A stretch of 16,357 nucleotides of DNA from Oscillospiraceae bacterium (GCA_900757485.1 CAAEOA010000313.1:1-16357); one strand, 5' to 3'; numbered from the stretch's first letter, positions 1 to 7,589 are shown. Numbers and translations are program-made. Notes: a model not told the origin generated them from the sequence alone.

Positions 1-2
1 CA

Positions 3-569
3 GTATTGATGAAGCTTTGCCGTTATGCTAAAAAGCAGAAGAAAATAAAGGAAACACAGTATTTTTATGAGAAAGCCACATGGCTGCATGTGAAAGTGCA
101 GCATGCCGGAGATTTTGCCGATCGCTCATTTTTCTTTTTTACATTGGATAATATTAGCGCACAGAAAAAGGCGGAACAGGAACATGTATTGTATCAATAC
201 AGTGACGCGCTCTTAAAGACTTTTGATAAGGTTTACCGTTTGGATTTTAAAACAGGAAAAGCCGAAGTCCTGCATACCGCCGGAATGGATAAAATGAAAC
301 CGAAAAAGCAATATGAGTTCTTTGGCTTTTTTGATCGTTATGCTGATTTTATTCATATTGACGAAGGCGGAGATATCCGAAATATTATCAAAAACAAGGA
401 TGATTTAGACCGTGTTTTATCAGAAAGTGAAAGAGGAAGCTATTTGATCAGATATCGTGTGGATTACCCCGATTACTCTGTTAAGTTGGTACATGCTCTT
501 TTGTTTAAAGTGCAGCTTGGAGAAGCTGACGAAGAGTATTTGTGTTGTATTAATCGTCATACCGATTAG
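3..569 (+). CDS. PAS-domain sensory protein, 3' end only
   Basis: The reading frame is open at the left edge, so the start and most of the protein lie outside the window. The visible 189 codons begin with what looks like the tail of a PAS fold: a TWLHVKV strand, then a FFFFTLDNIS strand running into the helix SAQKKAEQEH, which resembles the usual 'DITEQKRAE' exit of PAS domains. A second PAS-like unit follows (KVYRLDFKTGKAEVL, later SYLIRYRVDY and the final EEYLCCINR strand), and the protein stops there. No kinase, GGDEF or EAL motif is present in this part, so any catalytic domain must be upstream. By inference it is a signalling protein, perhaps of cyclic-di-GMP turnover like the GGDEF gene nearby, but nothing here proves the output. 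A hairpin terminator follows 40 bases after the stop. Confidence 0.55.
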   Translation, partial: VLMKLCRYAKKQKKIKETQYFYEKATWLHVKVQHAGDFADRSFFFFTLDNISAQKKAEQEHVLYQYSDALLKTFDKVYRLDFKTGKAEVLHTAGMDKMKPKKQYEFFGFFDRYADFIHIDEGGDIRNIIKNKDDLDRVLSESERGSYLIRYRVDYPDYSVKLVHALLFKVQLGEADEEYLCCINRHTD

Positions 570-604
570 CTGCTTCTTGGCAGATTTGGGCGGTTAGTAA
601 ATGA

Positions 605-633
605 AAAAAAGCAAGTCGAAAGACTTGCTTTTT
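605..633 (+). terminator. Rho-independent terminator after the PAS gene
   Basis: A 9-bp stem AAGCAAGTC / GACTTGCTT closes a GAAA tetraloop (609-630) and is followed by a T run. The A run before the stem extends the pairing and means the hairpin could also stop transcription coming from the right. It lies 40 bases past the stop of the PAS gene. Confidence 0.88.
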
Positions 634-639
634 AATATT

Positions 640-1016
640 ATACAGGGTAAAAAAAGATATTTTATAATGACACTTTTCTTTGCAAGTTGAATCTTGTTGT
701 CATAATATCATCCAAAATTTAGAGAATATGGCTGAAATAAATTATGACACTGAAATTGCTACTTGTATTCGTTCGCATTTATTAATTAAAGATATAGTTG
801 TTAATTGCGCAAGATGCTTGATTATATTTTGCACGAGGCGCGTTCAGATACTCCCAAAAAGCTGATCAAATAGTTTTTCTGTCGTCGTATGACAGTGCGA
901 CTTTTTCTTTTTGATACGGTTGGTCATAACAGATTCAAGCAAATATGATTTTTAGAATCAACATTTACACATATTACTTCAAAGAAAACAGGTACTTTTT
1001 ATAAATTCAAAATTTT
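640..1016. other. Gene-poor stretch with possible decayed reading frame
   Basis: This AT-rich stretch lies between the terminator of the PAS gene and the stop codon of the minus-strand GGDEF gene. A 61-codon frame opens with TTG at 680 and ends at 865. It has no ribosome binding site and no family that I recognise. From about 814 the next frame reads MLDYILHEARSDTPKKLIK before a stop, which looks more protein-like than chance, so a frameshifted remnant of a small gene is possible. I see no clear terminator for the GGDEF gene here, only T/A-rich sequence near 990-1016. Confidence 0.3.
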
Positions 1017-2705
1017 TTATGTAAATATTTCTTTGGGCTTACGCTTCTTTTCTTTATTACTATACATGCGCTTATCAACGCTTATATAAAACTTATGAAA
1101 AGACTCTTTTTCTGGGTTAAAAACGCCTTTTCCATAAGAGAGACCAAAGTTGTAGTCAACCGTTTGTTGTTTCTGCCGGACAAGTTCATCAAGTTCTTTC
1201 AAGCATTCGTCCACGGTATTTTCGGAAGCGGATAAGAGAATACATGCAAACTCATCCCCACCAATGCGATAACTTATTCCTACTTTTGTGAATGCATCCG
1301 TTATGCACTGATAAGCGTGGCGAATGGCCTCATCGCCCGCCTGGTGACCTATGGTGTCGTTAATAATCTTTAGATTGTCAAGGTCAAACAGTACCAACCA
1401 GTTTCCCGTATCGCCGCCATGGACAAACGCCTTCTCTGCATCACGCTCAAACGCCATGCGATTATTACCATTTGTGACCACATCTGTATAGGCTAGACGC
1501 TCAAAATATTCAACTTCTCGGCTTTCCTGAGCATACTTGAGCTGGCTTTTTATAGTCACAACACCCATATAAGCCACATACAACAGAATTCCGACACGCA
1601 AAAACTTAGAAACAAAATTGTACAAGTTAAACCACATAACAATCAACTCAAGCACACCAGACAGACCAAGTATGCAAAGACCGATTAGTTGAATATAGGC
1701 ATCGTGGTTATGGTGTCTGATTGTTTCATAAGAGAGTGCAGCGCTTGTGACGACGAGAAGCGCCAGCAACATCACATGCACTGATATAAGCGTGCTAAAG
1801 AAAGAGGCGGTGCCTGTGAGTTCCAACAAAACGCAAACAGTTAGGTTTGCCGTAAAAAGCCAAAAGAAAAATTTGGCGTAGGGTGGTGTGTGGCGTGTAT
1901 AGGCACTATCAATATACAGTGTAAATGTTAACGGAATAACCAACAGTGAATAAAACGAGAACTTAGAGACAAGGTATTCATTGCCTATCAAAAACTGCGC
2001 AGTTTTTGATTCGCCGAATATCCATAACCCAACCGTTATGGAAAACAATGCAATATATAGCAATGCTTGATTTTTTTGTATAGAACCAAGTGTAGCAAAG
2101 AAGGTAATTAGTAGAACCATTCCAATGATAATCAGTACAATGAATATGAAAAAACCCATTGAATAGTTACCGAAAATGTCAAATAAGATTGAAGCTTTGC
2201 TGGAACAGTAAATTTCGCTGATTTTTCCGGAAAAACTATCATATGGTGATGACAGCTCTATGCGAAGTGTTTTGCTACCGCTATCGTTCGGTAGACGAAA
2301 TAGTGTCCAAATGCTTCCGACGTCTGATTTTGCCAGAGGATTCTTCCTCATGGAAAACTCGTATATTACTTCACCATCCAGATATGCACAGACCGACTGC
2401 ATAGAGGCACGCAGGCATATGGAGCTTTTTTGTTCCAAGTCTTTTGGCAACACAGTTTCTATAATCGTTTTTTCCCCCGCGGGTGTATCCAAATTAGCAG
2501 GAAGCGTGATTTCCTGTCGGCTACCATCGTTTTTGATATGTGTCCACCCGTTGTTGAGAAATACGGCTTCTTCATTGTTAAAACCTACATTTCCGGAAGA
2601 AAAGCAAATTGCTAAGATCGTTGGTATTATTATGAAAGCCAACAATATATATATACGGATATCAAATCTTGTTTTTTTATCTGTGTTGTTCACCATGTTC
2701 ACCAC
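1017..2705 (-). CDS. Membrane-anchored GGDEF protein, putative diguanylate cyclase
   Basis: A 562-residue protein that should make cyclic di-GMP from two GTP at the inner face of the membrane. In order: an N-terminal membrane helix (about 15-35); an extracellular beta-rich segment (about 45-170) resembling the ligand-binding part of 7TM-DISM sensors; seven or so hydrophobic segments between about 182 and 385; a short linker; and a GGDEF domain (about 403-552). The signature is intact (RIGGDEF, GGDEF at 482-486) and the metal-binding FDLDNLK strand lies at 440-446. The first GGDEF helix reads TDVVTNGNNR, where TDxLTGLxNR is usual. No RxxD inhibitory site is seen in the expected place before GGDEF. 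Start: GTG at 2705 (or GTG at 2702), 9 bases after AAAGGTGAG. ATG at 2696 is possible but badly spaced. It is monocistronic with its own promoter. The signal it senses is unknown. Confidence 0.85.
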   Translation of the reverse strand: MVNMVNNTDKKTRFDIRIYILLAFIIIPTILAICFSSGNVGFNNEEAVFLNNGWTHIKNDGSRQEITLPANLDTPAGEKTIIETVLPKDLEQKSSICLRASMQSVCAYLDGEVIYEFSMRKNPLAKSDVGSIWTLFRLPNDSGSKTLRIELSSPYDSFSGKISEIYCSSKASILFDIFGNYSMGFFIFIVLIIIGMVLLITFFATLGSIQKNQALLYIALFSITVGLWIFGESKTAQFLIGNEYLVSKFSFYSLLVIPLTFTLYIDSAYTRHTPPYAKFFFWLFTANLTVCVLLELTGTASFFSTLISVHVMLLALLVVTSAALSYETIRHHNHDAYIQLIGLCILGLSGVLELIVMWFNLYNFVSKFLRVGILLYVAYMGVVTIKSQLKYAQESREVEYFERLAYTDVVTNGNNRMAFERDAEKAFVHGGDTGNWLVLFDLDNLKIINDTIGHQAGDEAIRHAYQCITDAFTKVGISYRIGGDEFACILLSASENTVDECLKELDELVRQKQQTVDYNFGLSYGKGVFNPEKESFHKFYISVDKRMYSNKEKKRKPKEIFT

Positions 2706-2744
2706 AATTCAATGCTCACCTTTGTAAGGACATACTATAAATAA

Positions 2745-2773
2745 ATTATACTATATACCGATAAAAAACGCAA
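2745..2773 (-). promoter_or_regulatory. Sigma-A type promoter of the GGDEF gene
   Basis: On the minus strand TTGCGT (2768-2773) and TATAAT (2745-2750) are separated by 17 bases. The -10 box is perfect and the -35 box is two bases off consensus. It sits about 40 bases before the GTG start, so the leader is short and I see no cyclic-di-GMP riboswitch fold in it. Confidence 0.65.
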
Positions 2774-2900
2774 CATATATATGATCAATTTGTGTAACGA
2801 GTTGGCGCCTGTGATGCGATGAGCATAGGGTTTGTATAGCTACTTCGCCTGCGATATTTGAAAGGATATTGCCCCTGTAACTTTCCCAATTATAACTCTG

Positions 2901-2943
2901 CATAAAAAAGATTGTTCATAACTGAAGTCAGTTATGAACAATC
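2901..2943 (-). terminator. Terminator of the tRNA operon
   Basis: A perfect 16-bp inverted repeat (2910-2925 with 2928-2943) is followed on the minus strand by TTTTTT. It starts only 4 bases after the encoded CCA end of tRNA-Gln(CTG), so it ends the five-tRNA transcript. Confidence 0.92.
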
Positions 2944-2947
2944 AATA

Positions 2948-3023
2948 TGGCTGGGGTGGAAGGATTCGAACCTTCGGAATGACGGAGTCAGAGTCCGTTG
3001 CCTTACCGCTTGGCGACACCCCA
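2948..3023 (-). tRNA. tRNA-Gln (CTG)
   Basis: The minus strand folds as a 76-base cloverleaf including an encoded CCA. The acceptor stem is TGGGGTG with CACCCCA and the discriminator is G. The anticodon loop CTCTGAC sits between ACGGA and TCCGT and gives CTG, reading CAG. The T-loop is GTTCGAATC. It is last in the tRNA operon and closely related to the Gln(TTG) gene before it. Confidence 0.96.
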
Positions 3024-3069
3024 ATATAAAAAATACCGGTGCTTGTAGCCACAGTATTCTTATACGGAA

Positions 3070-3145
3070 TGGTTGGGCTGGATGGATTCGAACCATCGGA
3101 ATGACGGAGTCAAAGTCCGTTGCCTTACCACTTGGCTACAACCCA
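3070..3145 (-). tRNA. tRNA-Gln (TTG)
   Basis: A 76-base cloverleaf with encoded CCA. The acceptor stem is TGGGTTG with CAGCCCA (one G-T pair) and the discriminator is A. The loop CTTTGAC between ACGGA and TCCGT gives anticodon TTG. It differs from the Gln(CTG) gene at a handful of positions, including a paired exchange in the T stem, so the two are likely paralogues. Confidence 0.96.
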
Positions 3146-3160
3146 ATATAAAAAGTAAAA

Positions 3161-3238
3161 TGGGGTGGATAGTGAGAGTCGAACCCACGACCTCCAGAGC
3201 CACAATCTGGCGCTCTAACCAACTGAGCTATACCCACC
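3161..3238 (-). tRNA. tRNA-His (GTG)
   Basis: The cloverleaf has the anticodon loop TTGTGGC in a CCAGA/TCTGG stem, giving GTG for histidine. The acceptor stem is GTGGGTA with TATCCAC. A further G precedes position 1 opposite C73; this extra G(-1) is the identity mark of tRNA-His and is encoded here (3238). CCA is encoded. Confidence 0.96.
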
Positions 3239-3244
3239 ATATAT

Positions 3245-3321
3245 TGGTGCGCCCAGCAGGACTCGAACCTGCGGCCTACTGCTTAGAAGGCAGTTGCTCT
3301 ATCCAGCTGAGCTATGGGCGC
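3245..3321 (-). tRNA. tRNA-Arg (TCT)
   Basis: A 77-base cloverleaf with perfect acceptor stem GCGCCCA/TGGGCGC, discriminator A and encoded CCA. The anticodon loop CTTCTAA in stem ACTGC/GCAGT gives TCT, reading AGA and AGG. Only 6 bases separate it from tRNA-His. Confidence 0.96.
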
Positions 3322-3345
3322 GTATAAAATACGCTAACATAAAAA

Positions 3346-3419
<74 letters not shown>

Positions 3420-3459
3420 ATTTCACGTTATTCAATTTATCTTTTCTGTGACGGATATT

Positions 3460-3488
3460 ATTATATCAAATAGGAATAGATTTGTCAA
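3460..3488 (-). promoter_or_regulatory. Consensus sigma-A promoter of the tRNA operon
   Basis: On the minus strand a perfect TTGACA (3483-3488) is followed by exactly 17 bases and a perfect TATAAT (3460-3465). This is as strong a sequence as sigma-A allows and suits a stable-RNA operon. A/T tracts directly upstream could act as an UP element. Confidence 0.92.
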
Positions 3489-3495
3489 TACAGAA

Positions 3496-3522
3496 TTTCA
3501 AAAAAATTGGATTTTTTTGAAA
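3496..3522. repeat. AT-rich inverted repeat upstream of the tRNA promoter
   Basis: TTTCAAAAAAA (3496-3506) and TTTTTTTGAAA (3512-3522) form an 11-bp perfect stem with a 5-base loop, ending 7 bases upstream of the -35 box. It may act as an UP element through its A/T tracts, or as a backup stop for transcription from groEL. Which of these applies is inference. The rest of 3523-3620 shows no gene. Confidence 0.6.
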
Positions 3523-3622
3523 AATAGATAGTATAGGTGAAAATAGGGGGGTGTACTTATTTTTCTCGAAAAAACATAAATCATACAGTTCCATTGTAAA
3601 AGAAAAATACTTGCTTTCATTA

Positions 3623-3660
3623 GAAAAAACCTGCTGAAAAAACTTTTTTTCAGCAGGTTT
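3623..3660 (-). terminator. Terminator of groES-groEL
   Basis: AAACCTGCTGAAAAA pairs with TTTTTCAGCAGGTTT (3627-3660) around a small loop and is followed on the minus strand by a T run. It lies about 40 bases past the groEL stop. Confidence 0.9.
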
Positions 3661-3697
3661 AGAAGTTATTATAACAAATGGGATGATCGGCGTGAGA

Positions 3698-5329
3698 TTA
3701 ATACATGCCGCCCATTCCACCGGCGGCCGGCATTGCCGGAGCAGGATTTTCTTCTTTTTTGTCTGCTACAAGGCTTTCGGTAGTAAGCACCATTGCTGCA
3801 ACAGATGCAGCATTTTGCAAAGCAGAACGGGTAACCTTGGTCGGGTCAACAATACCTGCAGAAATCATGTCTACATAGGTTTCTGTATAGGCGTCATATC
3901 CGTAGCCGACTTTGCCTGCACAGCGGATCTTGTCAATAATGACGGAACCTTCTACGCCGGCATTTTTAGCGATTTGACGGATGGGTTCTTCCAATGCCTT
4001 GAGTACGATGTAAGCACCGGTTTTCTCGTCACCGCTCAGACTGTCAGCCAATACTTTTACATCATTGTAAGCATCCAGAGGAGCAGTTCCGCCGCCTGCT
4101 ACGATGCCTTCTTCCACAGCCGCTTTAGTTGCAGATAAAGCATCTTCAATGCGGAGTTTTTTCTCTTTCATTTCTACTTCGGTGGCAGCACCAACTTTGA
4201 TTACCGCAACACCGCCGCTCAATTTAGCAAGGCGTTCCTGCAATTTTTCACGGTCAAAGTCAGAAGTGGTTGTTTCAATCTGCGTTCTGATTTGAGAAAT
4301 TCTGTTTTTGATTTCGTTTTTATCGCCGGCACCGTCAACAATGATGGTATTTTCTTTCTGTACTTTTACCTGTTTTGCGCGACCGAGTTGATCGATTGTG
4401 GTTTCTTTCAAATCTAATCCCAGTTCATCGCTGATTACCTGACCGCCTGTCAGAATAGCGATATCCTGGAGCATTTCTTTTCTTCTGTCACCAAAACCGG
4501 GAGCTTTTACAGCAACACAGGTAAAGGTGCCGCGCAGTTTATTAACAATCAAAGTAGAGAGAGCTTCTCCTTCGATATCCTCTGCGATGATAACCAGTTT
4601 TTTACCGGATTGTACAATCTGTTCCAATAAAGGCAGAATATCCTGGATAACAGAAATTTTCTTATCAGTGATTAACAGATAAGCGTCATCAATAATCGCT
4701 TCCATCTTATCGGTATCGGTTACCATATAAGGAGTGATATATCCGCGGTCAAACTGCATGCCTTCTACTACTTCGCTGTAAGTTTCAGCAGTTTTGGATT
4801 CCTCAATGGTGATAACGCCGTCTGCAGAAACTTTTTCCATTGCCTCGGCAATTAACTGACCAACTGTTTCATCTCCGGAAGAAACGGTTGCAACTCTGGC
4901 AATGTCAGCAGAGCCGGAAACCATTTTGGAATTTTTGATAATTGCGTCAACAGCGGCATCGACAGCTTTGCTGATACCTTTTTTCACAACCATCGGATTT
5001 GCACCGGCAGCAACGTTTTTCATTCCTTCGCGAACCAAAGCCTGTGCAAGCAAAGTAGCGGTGGTTGTGCCGTCACCGGCAGCATCATTGGTTTTGGTAG
5101 CTACTTCTTTTACCAGTTGAGCGCCCATGTTTTCAAAAGCATCTTCTAATTCGATTTCTTTTGCAATGGTAACGCCGTCGTTGGTGATCAACGGAGCGCC
5201 AAATTTTTTATCCAAAACAACATTTCTACCCTTGGGACCCATTGTAATTTTTACGGTATCTGCAAGTTGATCAATACCGGATTGTAATGCTTTTCTGGCC
5301 TCTTCGCCATAAATAATTTGTTTTGCCAT
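3698..5329 (-). CDS. groEL: Chaperonin GroEL (Hsp60)
   Basis: The 543-residue large subunit of the ATP-driven folding cage: two seven-membered rings in the cytosol, capped by GroES. Length and ends match the family, from MAKQIIYGEEARKAL to the flexible glycine-methionine tail GGMGGMY. ATP-site elements are present: TMGPKGRNVVLD, AGDGTTTAT with the nucleotide-binding aspartate, and the catalytic aspartate in IEDALSATKAAVEEG. The nearby nucleotide-binding loop reads AGGGTAPLDAY, with a proline and tyrosine that are less usual than the common GGGTALV type. The start ATG is preceded by GAGGAG. It lies 55 bases downstream of groES in the same operon and is presumably under HrcA control through the CIRCE element. 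Confidence 0.98.
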   Translation of the reverse strand: MAKQIIYGEEARKALQSGIDQLADTVKITMGPKGRNVVLDKKFGAPLITNDGVTIAKEIELEDAFENMGAQLVKEVATKTNDAAGDGTTTATLLAQALVREGMKNVAAGANPMVVKKGISKAVDAAVDAIIKNSKMVSGSADIARVATVSSGDETVGQLIAEAMEKVSADGVITIEESKTAETYSEVVEGMQFDRGYITPYMVTDTDKMEAIIDDAYLLITDKKISVIQDILPLLEQIVQSGKKLVIIAEDIEGEALSTLIVNKLRGTFTCVAVKAPGFGDRRKEMLQDIAILTGGQVISDELGLDLKETTIDQLGRAKQVKVQKENTIIVDGAGDKNEIKNRISQIRTQIETTTSDFDREKLQERLAKLSGGVAVIKVGAATEVEMKEKKLRIEDALSATKAAVEEGIVAGGGTAPLDAYNDVKVLADSLSGDEKTGAYIVLKALEEPIRQIAKNAGVEGSVIIDKIRCAGKVGYGYDAYTETYVDMISAGIVDPTKVTRSALQNAASVAAMVLTTESLVADKKEENPAPAMPAAGGMGGMY

Positions 5330-5384
5330 GATATAATCTCCTCTTCAAATGAAATAATTAAGATATAATTTATGGATGATATCG

Positions 5385-5669
5385 TTATTCTACAATAGCT
5401 AATACATCAGACTGGCGAAGAATGGTATAGTCAACACCGTCAATCTTTACTTCAGTACCGGCATATTTGCTGATCAGTACTTTGTTGCCGACTGCAAGCT
5501 CCATTTTGATTTCTTTTCCGTCGACAATGCCGCCCGGTCCGACTGCTACAACTTCTGCGACCTGGGGCTTTTCTTTGGCGCTGCCTGCCAGGATAATACC
5601 GCTTTTGGTTGTTTCTTCCGCTTCCACCATTTTAATGACTACGCGGTCTGCTAAAGGTTTGATATTCAT
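5385..5669 (-). CDS. groES: Co-chaperonin GroES (Hsp10)
   Basis: A 94-residue lid subunit that forms a heptameric cap on GroEL. It has the family start MNIKPLADRVVIK, the mobile loop EAEETTKSGIIL that contacts GroEL, the roof-region glycine-rich turn VGPGG, and the end DYTILRQSDVLAIVE. The ATG at 5669 is chosen because AGGAGG lies 8 bases before it; an upstream in-frame extension would run into the CIRCE element. First gene of the groES-groEL operon. Confidence 0.98.
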   Translation of the reverse strand: MNIKPLADRVVIKMVEAEETTKSGIILAGSAKEKPQVAEVVAVGPGGIVDGKEIKMELAVGNKVLISKYAGTEVKIDGVDYTILRQSDVLAIVE

Positions 5670-5704
5670 ATTAGATTCCTCCTGTAATATAGTTGTGTTA
5701 AATG

Positions 5705-5731
5705 TTAGCACTCATAGTGTTCGAGTGCTAA
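5705..5731 (-). promoter_or_regulatory. CIRCE operator (HrcA binding site)
   Basis: TTAGCACTC, nine bases, GAGTGCTAA: an exact match to the CIRCE consensus, with pairing that extends outward to 5701-5735. It lies between the promoter -10 box and the groES start. The known role is binding of the repressor HrcA, whose activity depends on GroEL, so the operon is feedback-controlled and heat-inducible. hrcA itself is not in this window. Confidence 0.98.
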
Positions 5732-5739
5732 CATTTATT

Positions 5740-5767
5740 ATTGTATCTGTATTTTATGAAAAATCAA
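5740..5767 (-). promoter_or_regulatory. Sigma-A type promoter of groES-groEL
   Basis: On the minus strand TTGATT (5762-5767) and TACAAT (5740-5745) are 16 bases apart, directly upstream of the CIRCE element. This is the standard layout for HrcA-controlled operons. Confidence 0.75.
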
Positions 5768-6068
5768 ATATTAATATGTGAACAATTTGTTATTATGCAA
5801 ACATTTCATGTAACGAAGTAAAACGGCTTAACAATGTTCTTGAGAATACTCATGTATTTTCAAGGTTATTATAACACCAAAACAAGGTTTTAATGACTGT
5901 CACAGGATGGCAGCGTTACAATGCAACGCAATTTATTGTTGTAATATTAAAGCGTCGGCGCTTTGCTTTCTATTATTATTTGTAAACGTTTAAGAAATAT
6001 CAGGATAGTAGGAAGGATCTGCAATACAAAGTTGTGTCAAGTTTGGCGGTAATATTTTTACGGAACGC
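5768..6068. other. Divergent intergenic region, groES to miaB, with small inverted repeats
   Basis: About 300 bases without a gene on either strand. It holds an 11-bp imperfect hairpin (5839-5849 with 5854-5864, one G-T pair), a 6-bp hairpin AAAGCG-TCGG-CGCTTT (5949-5964), and a 10-base palindrome TAAACGTTTA (5983-5992). Extended leftward to TGTAAACGTTTA, that palindrome resembles a LacI/CcpA-type operator. None has a clear T run. I cannot assign a function. Confidence 0.4.
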
Positions 6069-6097
6069 TTGAATATAAAGCGGAAAACTGCTATAAT
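6069..6097 (+). promoter_or_regulatory. Sigma-A type promoter of the miaB-miaA run
   Basis: TTGAAT (6069-6074), 17 bases, then a perfect TATAAT (6092-6097). It lies about 70 bases before the miaB start and is the only good promoter I see before the five genes miaB to miaA. Confidence 0.8.
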
Positions 6098-6164
6098 ATA
6101 CTTTAATAGTGATTTTTGACTTTTTATCATAGTACAGTAGTTTTAGATGGCGGAGGATTGTTTT

Positions 6165-7589
6165 TTGAGCGAGCGGAAAGAAATATTTGTTTCAGATAGT
6201 GAAAAGCAGGAACAGCGTGAATATAGCCGCAGGGTGTCTGAGATATTATCCAAACGGTATCCCGATCGTATGCCGATGGCGCATGTGCACACCTACGGGT
6301 GTCAGCAAAATGTCAATGACGGTGAAAAAATTAAGGGCATGCTGGCGGTGATGGGATACGGCTTTTGCGATACTCCCCAGGATGCTGACTTGGTGATCTA
6401 TAATACCTGTGCCGTGCGGGAGAATGCGGAAGACAAAGTGTTCGGGAATGTCGGACAGCTGGTGCACTGTAAACGTGCAAGAAAAGATATGATTATCGGT
6501 TTGTGCGGTTGTATGACGCAGCAGCCGCATATTGCGGAAAAGATCCGGAAAAGCTATCCTTATGTGGACTTGGTATTCGGTACTCATGTGCTGCATAAAT
6601 TGCCGGAGTTGCTGTATCGGACGCTTACCGATCATAAACGGGTATTTGATATTGAAAACAGCGACGGCGTGATTGCCGAGGATATTCCGGTCGTTCGGAC
6701 AGACGGAATTAAGGCATGGCTGCCGATTATGTACGGTTGCAATAATTTTTGCACCTATTGTGTTGTGCCGTATGTACGCGGCAGGGAGCGAAGCCGGCAT
6801 TCTGCCGATATCATCGCTGAAGCAAAACAGCTGATTGCGGATGGATATAAAGAGATTACGCTGCTCGGGCAGAATGTCAATTCCTATGGAAAAGGTTTAG
6901 AGGAGAATATCAACTTTTCCAAACTGTTGAGAATGTTAAATGATTTAGACGGAGATTTTATTCTCCGTTTCATGACCTCTCATCCGAAGGATGCAACTCC
7001 TGAATTGATTGACACCATTGCAGAGTGTGAAAAAGTATGTAAACATCTGCATTTACCGGTACAAAGCGGAAGCGACAGAATCCTTGATTTGATGAATCGG
7101 CATTATCATGTGGAAGATTATCGAAAACTGATTGCATATGCCAGGAAGAAAATTCCGGATATCTCGTTTACCAGTGATATTATCGTCGGATTCCCGAACG
7201 AAACAGAAGAGGACTTTCAGGCGACTCTGGATCTGATTCGAGAGGTACGTTATCATTTTCTTTACACTTTTATTTATTCTAAGCGAGTCGGCACCAAGGC
7301 GGCTGCTATGGAGGATCTGACGCCGGAGCAGGAAAAATCCCGCCGTTTTCGGGAATTGCTGTCGGTGCAGGAAGTCATCGGTCAGGAAATATATGATAAA
7401 CTTGTCGGTACAACCTGCCGGGTATTAGTAGATGGCGAAGGAAAAAGCGGAGAAGGTTATCTGACCGGACGAACAGAGCAGAGCGTTATTGTTGATTTTC
7501 AAGGGGACAAGCAGTTGATAGGCAGTTTTGTACCAGTACGGATTACAAAAGCGCTGCGGTGGGCAGTGATAGGAGAACTTGACGTATAA
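6165..7589 (+). CDS. miaB: tRNA-2-methylthio-N6-(dimethylallyl)adenosine synthase MiaB
   Basis: A radical-SAM methylthiotransferase that converts i6A37 to ms2i6A37 in tRNAs reading UNN codons. The 474 residues show the full family layout. The N-terminal UPF0004 domain has HTYGCQQN and three cluster cysteines (C46, C82 in NTCAVRENAED, C116 in CGCM). The radical-SAM motif is CNNFCTYC (C192, C196, C199), followed by VVPYVRGRERSR. A C-terminal TRAM-like domain follows. I chose TTG at 6165: GGAGGA stands 7 bases before it, while the in-frame ATG at 6147 lacks a ribosome binding site and itself overlaps the region just before that signal. Its substrate is made by MiaA, encoded four genes downstream. 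First gene of the run. A 53-base gap separates it from the next gene. Confidence 0.95.
   Translation: MSERKEIFVSDSEKQEQREYSRRVSEILSKRYPDRMPMAHVHTYGCQQNVNDGEKIKGMLAVMGYGFCDTPQDADLVIYNTCAVRENAEDKVFGNVGQLVHCKRARKDMIIGLCGCMTQQPHIAEKIRKSYPYVDLVFGTHVLHKLPELLYRTLTDHKRVFDIENSDGVIAEDIPVVRTDGIKAWLPIMYGCNNFCTYCVVPYVRGRERSRHSADIIAEAKQLIADGYKEITLLGQNVNSYGKGLEENINFSKLLRMLNDLDGDFILRFMTSHPKDATPELIDTIAECEKVCKHLHLPVQSGSDRILDLMNRHYHVEDYRKLIAYARKKIPDISFTSDIIVGFPNETEEDFQATLDLIREVRYHFLYTFIYSKRVGTKAAAMEDLTPEQEKSRRFRELLSVQEVIGQEIYDKLVGTTCRVLVDGEGKSGEGYLTGRTEQSVIVDFQGDKQLIGSFVPVRITKALRWAVIGELDV

Noticed and set aside
2260..2727. 155-codon + strand frame opposite the GGDEF gene start
   Set aside because: Shadow of the minus-strand gene; it also runs through that gene's start region and lacks a ribosome binding site.
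2706..2745. Possible cyclic-di-GMP riboswitch before the GGDEF gene
   Set aside because: The leader is only about 40 bases, too short for the known classes, and shows none of their conserved features.
2912..3327. Two open frames on the + strand with peptides such as WAGWIRTIG and GLEPAAYC
   Set aside because: They are antisense translations of the tRNA genes, a common artefact.
3683..4138. 151-codon + strand frame opposite groEL
   Set aside because: It lies antisense to the strongly conserved groEL C-terminal region and has no ribosome binding site or recognisable motif.
6246..6800. 184-codon minus-strand frame opposite miaB
   Set aside because: The + strand carries all MiaB cysteine motifs here; the antisense frame shows no family features.
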